From NCBI GenBank assembly GCA_964628455.1, contig CAZVPD010000208.1:1-5576 (forward strand): DNA of 5,576 nt, read 5' to 3'. The translations under genes and the position numbers were made by a program. This stretch comes from JAQVWU01 sp964628455. GTDB taxonomy: Bacteria; Bacillota; Clostridia; Oscillospirales; CAG-272. Positions within the stretch are counted from its first letter, which is position 1. Every line of letters starts with the position of its first letter. Positions 1 to 5,576 of the stretch are shown piece after piece. The notes under the pieces were generated by a model. That model ran no database searches. It was not told the DNA's origin and saw only the letters and a list, made by a program, of their open reading frames with translations.

Positions 1-198
1 ATTACCGATGAAGACGACCTGTATTCGGCGGGATTTGACGATTTATTCGGCCCATATAACAAAAGAATCGTTATTGCGGCGGAATGGTGTGAAAATATAC
101 CCTACCCCCTTCCGTTACCTTATGTCCGTGTGATTTTCGAAAAAACCGATGAGAACAGCCGCAGTATAAAAGCAGAAATCATAAACGAGGAAAAATAA
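1..198 (+). CDS. tsaE: TsaE, tRNA t6A biosynthesis ATPase (3' end only)
   Basis: Reading frame 1 is open from the window edge to a TAA at 196-198 and gives the last 65 residues of a protein. The fragment has the look of the TsaE (YjeE/YdiB) C-terminus: an acidic segment with DLYSAGFDDLF, then a beta-strand ending in an AEWCENIP motif that matches the family's 'IEWPE' region, then LPLPYVRVIFEK. TsaE is a small P-loop ATPase that binds the TsaB-TsaD complex and supports repeated cycles of N6-threonylcarbamoyladenosine synthesis at tRNA position 37. Its Walker A motif would lie upstream of the window, so it cannot be checked. The identification rests partly on the neighbour: tsaE directly before tsaB is a common order in Firmicutes. 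The stop overlaps the tsaB start by one base, implying co-translation. Confidence 0.85.
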   Translation: MTDEDDLYSAGFDDLFGPYNKRIVIAAEWCENIPYPLPLPYVRVIFEKTDENSRSIKAEIINEEK

Positions 199-896
199 TG
201 CTGATATTAGCCATAGAAACATCGGCAACCACCGCATCGGCAGCATTAACCGAAGACTTAAGGCTTATTTCCCAATTTAATTTAAATAAAACGCGTATGC
301 ACAGCGAAACACTGCTGCCGATGATTCATTCGTTATACGATAGACTGCATATCGGTTCCGATGATATTGATATGTTTGCCTGTTCGGCCGGACCGGGTTC
401 TTTTACAGGTGTCAGAATAGGTGTTTCTACCGTCAAGGGACTTGCGTTCGGTTTGAATAAGCCGTGCGTCGGAGTTTCCGCGCTGGAAGCTTTAGCTTAT
501 AATTTTGACGGCATTCCTGGGAATTCCGTTGTCTGTCCTGTTATGGATGCACGGCGCGGCCAGGTATATAATGCGCTTTTTAAAAACGGCAGCCGGCTTA
601 TGTCCGACAGGATGACAACGATCGGCGATCTCGCTGCCGAACTCGAAATTCTTGCTCTTCCCGTTTATTTTACGGGGGACGGCTATGATCTGGCGCATGA
701 AAAGATAAACATGCCTTCGATTCGTCAGACACCCGAACAGCTTCGTTATCAGAACGCCTATACGGTGGCTTCCATCGCATTTTTAAAATATACCGCCGAC
801 CGGCTTCCCTATACCGATACCGAATTGTCGCCGATTTATCTGAGAGCATCACAGGCAGAAAGGACAGCCGCCGAAAATAAAATATCCCGGATATGA
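198..896 (+). CDS. tsaB: TsaB, tRNA threonylcarbamoyladenosine biosynthesis protein
   Basis: This encodes a 232-residue protein, the usual TsaB length. Visible family motifs are LAIETSA at residues 4-10, HSETLLP at 35-41, the hallmark GPGSFTGVRIG at 65-75, SALEALA at 94-100 and MDARRGQVY at 116-124. TsaB has an ASKHA fold like TsaD but acts as a scaffold: it dimerises with TsaD and recruits TsaE so that threonylcarbamoyl-AMP is transferred to A37 of ANN-decoding tRNAs in the cytoplasm. The ATG at 198 shares its first base with the tsaE stop and is preceded by GAGG at 187-190, seven bases upstream. The first residues (MLILAIETS) match the normal family N-terminus, so the start is secure. A rimI gene often follows tsaB, but here rpiB does. 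No frameshift or missing motif is apparent. Confidence 0.96.
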   Translation: MLILAIETSATTASAALTEDLRLISQFNLNKTRMHSETLLPMIHSLYDRLHIGSDDIDMFACSAGPGSFTGVRIGVSTVKGLAFGLNKPCVGVSALEALAYNFDGIPGNSVVCPVMDARRGQVYNALFKNGSRLMSDRMTTIGDLAAELEILALPVYFTGDGYDLAHEKINMPSIRQTPEQLRYQNAYTVASIAFLKYTADRLPYTDTELSPIYLRASQAERTAAENKISRI

Positions 897-910
897 AGTC
901 ACGACCGCAG

Positions 911-918
911 AAAGAAGG
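911..918 (+). promoter_or_regulatory. Ribosome binding site deciding the rpiB TTG start
   Basis: AAAGAAGG lies seven bases before a TTG at 926-928. The in-frame ATG at 893 has no comparable purine-rich site before it; the preceding bases are AATATCCCGGAT. This site is the main reason for choosing TTG as the rpiB start. Confidence 0.65.
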
Positions 919-925
919 TTTTAAC

Positions 926-1363
926 TTGCACGATAAAATAGCAATCGCTTCGGACCACGGCGGTTATGAATTAAAAGAAAAAATAAAGGTCCATCTTGTA
1001 AAGCGCAATATTGAATTTATCGATTTCGGAACCGACAACACGGAATCGGTCAATTATCCCGATTATGCCCATCTTGTCTGTGAGGCGATAACGCAAAATG
1101 ACTGCACCCTCGGGATCCTGATTTGCGGAACCGGCATAGGGATGTCGATTGCGGCGAATAAACACAGCAAAATACGCGCCGCATGCTGTGCCGATACATA
1201 CAGCGCAAGGCTGACCCGCCAGCACAATGACGCGAATGTTCTGTGCCTGGGCGGACGTGTCCTCGGGGATGCTCTTGCCGTCGATATTGTCGACCAGTTT
1301 CTTGACCATTCCTTTGAGGGCGGCCGACATACCGACCGTATCCGCATGTATATGGATATCTGA
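926..1363 (+). CDS. rpiB: Ribose-5-phosphate isomerase B
   Basis: RpiB interconverts D-ribose-5-phosphate and D-ribulose-5-phosphate in the non-oxidative pentose phosphate pathway. From the TTG start the protein is 145 residues, typical of the family. It shows the N-terminal SDHGGYELK motif (residues 9-17), the catalytic-cysteine and anion-hole motif CGTGIGMSIAANK (67-79), and RQHNDANVL (98-106), which carries the active-site histidine, followed by GGRVLG and a C-terminal GGRH for phosphate binding. An ATG at 893, overlapping the tsaB stop as ATGA, would add eleven residues (MKSRPQKEGFN) that do not resemble any RpiB N-terminus and lacks a ribosome site. The TTG has AAAGAAGG at good distance and yields the usual short lead into the first beta-strand (DKIAIASDH). 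A LacA/LacB subunit is less likely, given the close fit to RpiB motifs and length. It is the last gene of its operon, followed directly by a terminator. Confidence 0.93.
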   Translation: MHDKIAIASDHGGYELKEKIKVHLVKRNIEFIDFGTDNTESVNYPDYAHLVCEAITQNDCTLGILICGTGIGMSIAANKHSKIRAACCADTYSARLTRQHNDANVLCLGGRVLGDALAVDIVDQFLDHSFEGGRHTDRIRMYMDI

Positions 1364-1368
1364 GCAGT

Positions 1369-1417
1369 AAAAAAGAAGTTCCGGATCAATTCCGGAACGC
1401 TTTTTTTCGCTTTTTTT
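1369..1417. terminator. Bidirectional intrinsic terminator between convergent operons
   Basis: A perfect 8-bp stem, GTTCCGGA (1378-1385) with TCCGGAAC (1391-1398), encloses a five-base loop, TCAAT. On the + strand it is followed by GC and seven Ts (1401-1407), then a second run of seven Ts (1411-1417), and ends the rpiB transcript. On the - strand the same stem is followed by TTC and six Ts (complement of 1369-1377), so it can also end the CotH operon, whose stop is at 1432. Location in the 68-base gap between two convergent stops supports a shared role. Confidence 0.9.
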
Positions 1418-1431
1418 ATCAAATTCCTCTG

Positions 1432-3060
1432 TTACCTGTTGATTTTTTCAATGTATTCGTCAAGAAATTCCATACGGTTTTTAATGAATTTTTTGATATA
1501 TAAATTATCGTCCGGAGCATGTCCGCCAGACGGCCAGCGCTTTATTTCCCGGCTCCATGCGCCCGATTTTTTTATCTCGCTTGTCAGACTTTCAACATGT
1601 CGTATAAGCTCATCATCGGACAATATACCTTTACGCAGCTTTTTCCACCTGGTTTCGAGTTTTTTACGTGCGTCGTTTACGTCGAGAAGTATCATGCGAT
1701 TCGGCAGCTGACCTCCGCCGATCATTTCGGTCAGCTCTTTTTCTTTGTATTGCCACAAAAGACCGGCGTCGCCGTCCCAGGTCACACCCCAGGACAGATC
1801 GCAGTCCCACGGACATATCAGGGCTGTATAAGCGCTGTTCATCCGTTTGAATGTAATATACATGTTCTTCCATGCATTGTCCTCTCCGCTGATAACGTTT
1901 ACCAGAATCCAGTAATCGAGAACATTTTCGATATCTGTTTTTTCACCGATTTCATCATAAAATACATCGTCATCGGATTCATAAATAAGTTCCACTAAAT
2001 CGGCGACAATATTCCAGGAATAATTATCCGGTTCCCGGGGGTGTTTCATTACGATCGAATCGACCGTTTGTTCCGAATCCGATTTACGCAGTTTATCGGA
2101 TCCGGGAATTTCCCAGCTTTCTGTTTTGCACAGAATTTCACTTTTTTTCTCGCTGATATCCTGCTGCTTTTTATCGACCGGAACGGTAAGTCCGTATAAT
2201 CCCCAATAGCGCCCGTTTAGAATCAATTCCATATATTTTATCTGGGTGCCGTTGTGTATACCGTAATTGTTATTTATCGCCCCGAATGCGGACCACAGGT
2301 CCGCGGACAAGCGGTCCCGGATTTTGGATTCGTCCGAATAGAGAGCAAGCAGGATCCAGTCGTCATCTTCCCGCATTTCCAGAAGATTCAAATCATTCTG
2401 CCCGCCTTCCGATACCAGATTCATCTTATAACCGGCTTTCGGAAACGACTGCGAAGAACCGCCGCGGATATTGATCACGATATCGGACTCATATCGGATT
2501 CCGTTATCCGTAAGCGTCATTTTCGCTTCCGTTTCGTCGGTTGTAATCGGATAGTCTGCATTATCAACCGATCCTTTGTTATCGATGGTCATAACAGGCA
2601 AATATGTGAATACGATTTTGTAAAGCGCGTAACCGATATTGTCATATGCGAATAATTTATAACTTTTTCCCGATGCTGCCGCTTCCGCAACAGGAAGAGT
2701 CAGATCGGGATTTTCGACGAACTTTATATGAGTATCTGTTTTGCTGTAAGTCAGTTTATATTTACTTAGTTCGTCACCTGCGGCAACCGTGAGATAAAAT
2801 GTTTTTTCGGTACGGTCAATGGGAACACGGATGCCGTTTAAATAAAGGTCACCGATAAGATCAATATCTGTCCTGTCGTTGACCGCACAGATTTCCGTAT
2901 AATCTTTGAAGTTTATCACATCGACACCCATTATTTTTATAGGTTCCGCCGCTGACGCCTGCAGATCATTTTCCGCCGCGATTTTCGTGTCGGAAGAGCA
3001 GGAAAAAAGCATACCTGCAATCAGCGATGTTACGATAAAAATAATTTTTATTTTATTCAC
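1432..3060 (-). CDS. CotH kinase family lipoprotein
   Basis: This encodes a predicted surface lipoprotein of 542 residues from a GTG start at 3060. The N-terminus is a lipoprotein signal: a basic start (NKIKI), a hydrophobic core and a lipobox LFSC, with Cys21 as the lipidated residue. A beta-rich region of about 140 residues follows, then the CotH domain. Recognisable CotH blocks are LPVMTID (154-160), INIRGGSSQSFPKAGYKMNL (196-215), DDDWILLALYSDESKIRDRL (232-251), LNGRYWGLY (281-289), an NVISGEDNAWKNMYI stretch (388-402) and PWDCDLSWG (417-425). In this atypical kinase family the Asp-rich PWDxDLxxG block belongs to the metal/ATP site, and both aspartates (419, 421) are kept. Bacillus CotH phosphorylates spore-coat proteins; the substrate here is unknown. 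A longer reading from an ATG at 3102 would overlap the upstream gene and put 14 non-signal residues before the signal peptide. The GTG has a strong GAGGTGA site instead. It is the last gene of a three-gene operon. Confidence 0.88.
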   Translation of the reverse strand: MNKIKIIFIVTSLIAGMLFSCSSDTKIAAENDLQASAAEPIKIMGVDVINFKDYTEICAVNDRTDIDLIGDLYLNGIRVPIDRTEKTFYLTVAAGDELSKYKLTYSKTDTHIKFVENPDLTLPVAEAAASGKSYKLFAYDNIGYALYKIVFTYLPVMTIDNKGSVDNADYPITTDETEAKMTLTDNGIRYESDIVINIRGGSSQSFPKAGYKMNLVSEGGQNDLNLLEMREDDDWILLALYSDESKIRDRLSADLWSAFGAINNNYGIHNGTQIKYMELILNGRYWGLYGLTVPVDKKQQDISEKKSEILCKTESWEIPGSDKLRKSDSEQTVDSIVMKHPREPDNYSWNIVADLVELIYESDDDVFYDEIGEKTDIENVLDYWILVNVISGEDNAWKNMYITFKRMNSAYTALICPWDCDLSWGVTWDGDAGLLWQYKEKELTEMIGGGQLPNRMILLDVNDARKKLETRWKKLRKGILSDDELIRHVESLTSEIKKSGAWSREIKRWPSGGHAPDDNLYIKKFIKNRMEFLDEYIEKINR

Positions 3061-3064
3061 TGCA

Positions 3065-3071
3065 TCACCTC
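3065..3071 (-). promoter_or_regulatory. Ribosome binding site deciding the CotH-family GTG start
   Basis: On the - strand GAGGTGA ends four bases before the GTG at 3060-3058, with the GAGG core seven bases away. It is a near-perfect match to the anti-Shine-Dalgarno sequence and lies in the 22-base gap after the solute-binding protein stop. It supports GTG over the upstream in-frame ATG at 3102. Confidence 0.8.
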
Positions 3072-3082
3072 GAGAAAGAGGA

Positions 3083-4537
3083 TCAATAATCCTGCTCCGC
3101 AAAAGAACCGACTATTTTGTCCAGATTTTTAACAGCTGTTTTTTCCGCTTTGGCGTAAGAGGAAGCAAAATCGGCAGAACCTTTTATACCGAGATTGTTG
3201 AATATCGACGATAATCCCAGACTGCTGTATAATTTTCCGATATCGTAGATCCGATTGGCAAGCGCTATATCCAGCATATCCGAAGACTCGTCATCCCGTG
3301 TGTATTTTCGCTGAAGCGCGGTATCATAATAGGCAGGCGTAATTTTTATATATGACTGCAGTGCCATGCCTTCCAGTATAACCGATGCACTTAAAGGATC
3401 TGTCAGCACCATCGGGACCCCCACAGTTGAAGCATTACCCTCACAGTGGGTATAATATCTTTCCTGTTCGGCGTCGTATTTCGGAAGAGGAAGAACTCCG
3501 AATGCAGTCTCCATGGCACGTATGTTGATTATGTAGCTTAAAACTTCGCCGTAAAACAGTACACGGTCTTCCATAAACATATCTCTTCCCGTTTCGACGC
3601 TGCCCGGTATGCGCGTTGTATTGTCGTTATGAAAAATATCAACAACTTTTTCAAGAAGCGATGTGATTTTTTCGTGGTTGATATCCAGTACCGGTATACC
3701 TTCCGAATCAAATCCGATAAATTTCAAACCCGATGCATAAAAAAATGTATTGGGACCCGCTCCGGTGGTGACATAGCCATACATATCGTTATCGGTATAA
3801 CTTCCGTCGCCGTCAATGTCCGCAGTGACATCTTTTATAATAGATGTAAATATATCTATTGTCCATTTTCCGTTCCTTACCAGCCTGTAAGGTTCTTCAA
3901 GGCCTACATCCGTAATGATTTTCTTGTTGAACATGAGGATATAGGTCACGTCATTATCAAGAATATTGATATCGCCGTTCATAAAATAAACTTTGCCGCT
4001 GATTTCCAGTTCCGCGGTACCTTGATCCCACCACGGTTCATATATATTTACATGTTCGAAATCCAGATAATTCAGCAGATAGCCCTGCTGTGCAAGGGAT
4101 GCTCCGTCAACGATAGACGGATAGACTAGTTTACAGGTATCATCGCCTGCCGTCACAGCCTGTTTTGTTATCGATACAACATCGCCTGTCTTAAGAGTAA
4201 CGGCACAATGAAATTTTTCATTTATTACGAGATTTCTGCTGTATATCGCATCGTTGATAACATCTCCGTCCATCTTTTCAACCCAGATTTCTTTTTCCGA
4301 TGTTCCGACAGCGGCACGTGCCGCAATAATAAATTCCGATCCTTCCAGATCGATGACAGGCAAGGCGCCGAACATTTCGCCGGCATAGTCGTATTTGGTC
4401 ATTTCTGCGGTTTTTTCGGTCGTCTCCGAAGAAGCGGATTCAGATTTCTCTTTCTGTTCGATTCCGGCGCATGACAGCATTCCGCTGAAAAAAGATACTG
4501 AAATAAACAGTATTAATCCAAATACATACTTTTTTAT
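3083..4537 (-). CDS. Extracellular solute-binding lipoprotein (ABC transporter family 1 type)
   Basis: The mature part resembles family 1 sugar-type substrate-binding lipoproteins of clostridia. Numbered from the ATA at 4537 (484 residues), it has a basic start (KKY), a hydrophobic stretch (VFGLILFISVSFFSG), a lipobox MLSC with Cys23, then a Glu/Lys/Ser/Thr-rich linker. Family-like blocks follow: PWWDQ (168-172), a KVYFMNGDINILDND stretch (181-195), LMFNKKII (201-208), NGKWTID and a calcium-loop-like DIDGDGSYTDNDMYG (240-254). The protein would sit on the outer face of the membrane and bind a solute, probably a saccharide; the ligand cannot be inferred. The first ordinary start codon in frame, ATG at 4480, lies only three codons before the lipobox cysteine and would remove the signal peptide, so the start must be upstream. 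Only ATA, ATT or CTG codons are available between the in-frame stop at 4567-4565 and that ATG. No permease or ATPase gene is visible beside it. Confidence 0.8.
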   Translation of the reverse strand: MKKYVFGLILFISVSFFSGMLSCAGIEQKEKSESASSETTEKTAEMTKYDYAGEMFGALPVIDLEGSEFIIAARAAVGTSEKEIWVEKMDGDVINDAIYSRNLVINEKFHCAVTLKTGDVVSITKQAVTAGDDTCKLVYPSIVDGASLAQQGYLLNYLDFEHVNIYEPWWDQGTAELEISGKVYFMNGDINILDNDVTYILMFNKKIITDVGLEEPYRLVRNGKWTIDIFTSIIKDVTADIDGDGSYTDNDMYGYVTTGAGPNTFFYASGLKFIGFDSEGIPVLDINHEKITSLLEKVVDIFHNDNTTRIPGSVETGRDMFMEDRVLFYGEVLSYIINIRAMETAFGVLPLPKYDAEQERYYTHCEGNASTVGVPMVLTDPLSASVILEGMALQSYIKITPAYYDTALQRKYTRDDESSDMLDIALANRIYDIGKLYSSLGLSSIFNNLGIKGSADFASSYAKAEKTAVKNLDKIVGSFAEQDY

Positions 4538-4543
4538 AACAAT

Positions 4544-4548
4544 TCCCC
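4544..4548 (-). promoter_or_regulatory. Weak candidate ribosome binding site for the solute-binding lipoprotein
   Basis: GGGGA on the - strand ends six bases before the ATA at 4537-4535. It is an imperfect Shine-Dalgarno match. A purine run, AAGAAAG (4556-4550), is six bases before an alternative ATT at 4543-4541. The sequence does not separate these two options clearly; ATA is preferred because it gives a standard short basic N-terminus before the hydrophobic core. Confidence 0.35.
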
Positions 4549-4568
4549 GCTTTCTTATATATTTTTAT

Positions 4569-4588
4569 TGATCAGCTTCGCTTGATCA
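4569..4588 (-). other. Hairpin across the mreB-like stop codon
   Basis: TGATCAGC (4569-4576) can pair with GC (4580-4581) plus TGATCA (4583-4588), leaving a three-base loop and one bulged base. The structure contains the stop codon (4574-4572) of the mreB-like gene. On the - strand it is followed by ATAAAAAT, not a T-run, so it is not a convincing terminator. It could be an RNA-processing or stability element between genes of one operon, or chance. Confidence 0.3.
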
Positions 4589-5576
4589 TACGGACCGAAC
4601 CATCCGGCAGTTCCGATATCCTGTTAAGATAATAACCGACGCCAAGTACAGCGCAGACGGAAGCATTGTCCGCGAGTGTGGTTCTGATTCCGGTCTTGCC
4701 GGATATCCGTTCGCTTAAGCCGGAAAGCATACTGCCTCCGCCCGTAAGAGTAATACCGTTCTTTTCTATATCGGTTATAAGTTCGGGCGGTGTTTGTTCG
4801 ATAACCGACACGGCCGCATCTGCAATGATATCAGCCGGTTTTGCCAGGTCTTCCGTAAGTTCTGCAGAGGAAAGACCGACACTTTTGGGTAATCCGTCAT
4901 AATATCCGGCGCCGTGAATATGGATCTGTTTTACGGGATATGTTCCGGATACCGCACCGATCGTTCTTTTTACTTCCTCGGCCGTTTCTTCGCTGATCAT
5001 GATTTCATAAGTATTCCTCAAATAAGACGCAACGGCATCATCGAAACTGTCTCCCGCGGTTTTCAATGATTTTGAAACAATAACTTTATTCAGCGAAATG
5101 ACATTGATGTCGGTCATATTGCTGCCTATGTTTATAACCATATTTCCGCTGGGAAGAGATATGTCAAGTCCCGCTCCTGACGCAGCAGCGATCGTTTCGT
5201 CAATCAGATAGGTCTTTTTCGCTCCTGCCGCATTTGCAGCATCAATAATGGCCGATTCCTCCCCTTCGGATATACCCGAAGGGACGCAAATAACCGCACG
5301 GGGTTTAAAAGTCAGGGAACCGCATGCTTTTTTAATAAAAAAAGCAAGCATTTTGGTTAAAGTATCATACTGTATGTTTATTCCGCTGCGCAGCGGTCTC
5401 AGAACAGCGATGTTTCCCGGTGTTCTTCCGACGATTAATTTGGCTTCAGATCCGATTTTTATAATATCGCCTGTATTCTTATCAACAGCGATTACAGACG
5501 GTTCACGAAGGACAATACCGCGTCCTTTCATAAATATCGATATGGTTGATGCGCCCGGATCGATTCCGATATCCTT
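4572..5576 (-). CDS. MreB/Mbl-like bacterial actin with divergent phosphate loops (5' end cut off)
   Basis: MreB proteins are actin-like ATPases that polymerise on the inner membrane face and guide cell-wall synthesis. The frame is open to the window edge and gives 334 residues, missing only a few at the N-terminus; an internal ATG at 5531 is not the start, because family-like sequence (KDIGIDPGAS) continues upstream. Numbered from the first visible residue, matches to the family include KGRGIVLREPSVIAVD (17-32), VLRPLRSG (58-65), AVICVPSGISEGEESAI (94-110), LIDETIAAASGAGL (124-137), the AGDSFDDAV block (174-182), EETAEEVKRTIG (196-207) and LTGGGSMLSGL (277-287). Length and block order are normal. 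Odd points: phosphate loop 1 reads GIDPGAST where MreB usually has GIDLGTANT, and phosphate loop 2 reads NIGSNMTD where MreB usually has DIGGGTTE. It is probably a paralogue rather than the main MreB. No mreC or mreD follows; a lipoprotein gene follows after about 34 bases. Confidence 0.88.
   Translation of the reverse strand, partial: KDIGIDPGASTISIFMKGRGIVLREPSVIAVDKNTGDIIKIGSEAKLIVGRTPGNIAVLRPLRSGINIQYDTLTKMLAFFIKKACGSLTFKPRAVICVPSGISEGEESAIIDAANAAGAKKTYLIDETIAAASGAGLDISLPSGNMVINIGSNMTDINVISLNKVIVSKSLKTAGDSFDDAVASYLRNTYEIMISEETAEEVKRTIGAVSGTYPVKQIHIHGAGYYDGLPKSVGLSSAELTEDLAKPADIIADAAVSVIEQTPPELITDIEKNGITLTGGGSMLSGLSERISGKTGIRTTLADNASVCAVLGVGYYLNRISELPDGSVRMIKRS

Noticed and set aside
1063..1422. 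Open frame of 119 codons on the - strand over rpiB, and another at 971-1330
   Set aside because: Both lie opposite the well-supported rpiB. Their products are Arg/Cys-rich or featureless with no recognisable domain, and one runs through the terminator hairpin. They are shadows of rpiB codon use.
1519..1998. Open frame of 159 codons on the + strand opposite the CotH-family gene
   Set aside because: The opposite strand carries clear CotH motifs across this stretch, and the + product has no recognisable domain or ribosome site worth noting.
3061..3102. ATG at 3102 as the start of the CotH-family lipoprotein
   Set aside because: It would overlap the upstream coding region by 20 bases and place 14 charged residues before the signal peptide. 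The GTG at 3060 has a strong ribosome site and a clean signal peptide.
2906..3214. Open frame of 102 codons on the + strand spanning the gap between the two lipoprotein genes
   Set aside because: It crosses the signal peptide and ribosome site of the CotH-family gene, has no family resemblance, and is not followed by a terminator.
3629..4129. Open frame of 166 codons on the + strand opposite the solute-binding protein
   Set aside because: It is antisense to conserved solute-binding protein blocks, with low-complexity Ile/Phe/Asn-rich content and no domain. It is best explained as a shadow.
4561..4590. Hairpin plus T-run after the mreB-like gene as an intrinsic terminator
   Set aside because: The T-run (4562-4566) is on the wrong strand for the mreB-like transcript: the - strand shows ATAAAAAT after the stem. 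No + strand gene reads toward it.

Overview
The window looks like part of a Gram-positive, clostridial-type genome (Firmicutes/Bacillota), moderately AT-leaning. Three things point there: the tsaE-tsaB order, two lipoproteins with cleavable lipobox signals (one a sugar-type solute-binding protein, one a CotH-family protein), and an actin-like MreB. This placement is inference from gene content. No rRNA or other taxonomic marker is visible.

Layout: two gene blocks converge on a shared hairpin terminator near 1369-1417. The left block (+ strand, 1-1363) is a tight housekeeping operon. It holds the 3' end of tsaE, then tsaB (start overlaps the tsaE stop by one base), then rpiB, whose best start is a TTG just after the tsaB stop. 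TsaE and TsaB work with TsaD to make the t6A37 modification of tRNA. RpiB interconverts ribose-5-phosphate and ribulose-5-phosphate.

The right block (- strand, 5576 down to 1432) reads as one likely operon of three genes with gaps of about 34 and 22 bases. First is an MreB-like actin, missing only its first few codons at the window edge. Second is an extracellular solute-binding lipoprotein. Third is a CotH kinase-family lipoprotein. The MreB homologue has normal length and overall architecture, but its two phosphate-binding motifs differ from the family consensus, which suggests altered or lost ATP hydrolysis. The solute-binding protein has a clear lipoprotein signal peptide but no ATG, GTG or TTG in frame to start it; the best candidate is ATA. 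No transporter permease or ATPase, spore-coat substrate gene or mreC/mreD is visible beside them.

Most noteworthy is the right block: a divergent bacterial actin apparently co-transcribed with two cell-surface lipoproteins, one of them a predicted protein kinase-like enzyme. Whether this is a functional unit cannot be decided from one window. I see no tRNA, rRNA, CRISPR array, insertion sequence or phage feature, and no gene-free stretch longer than about 70 bases.
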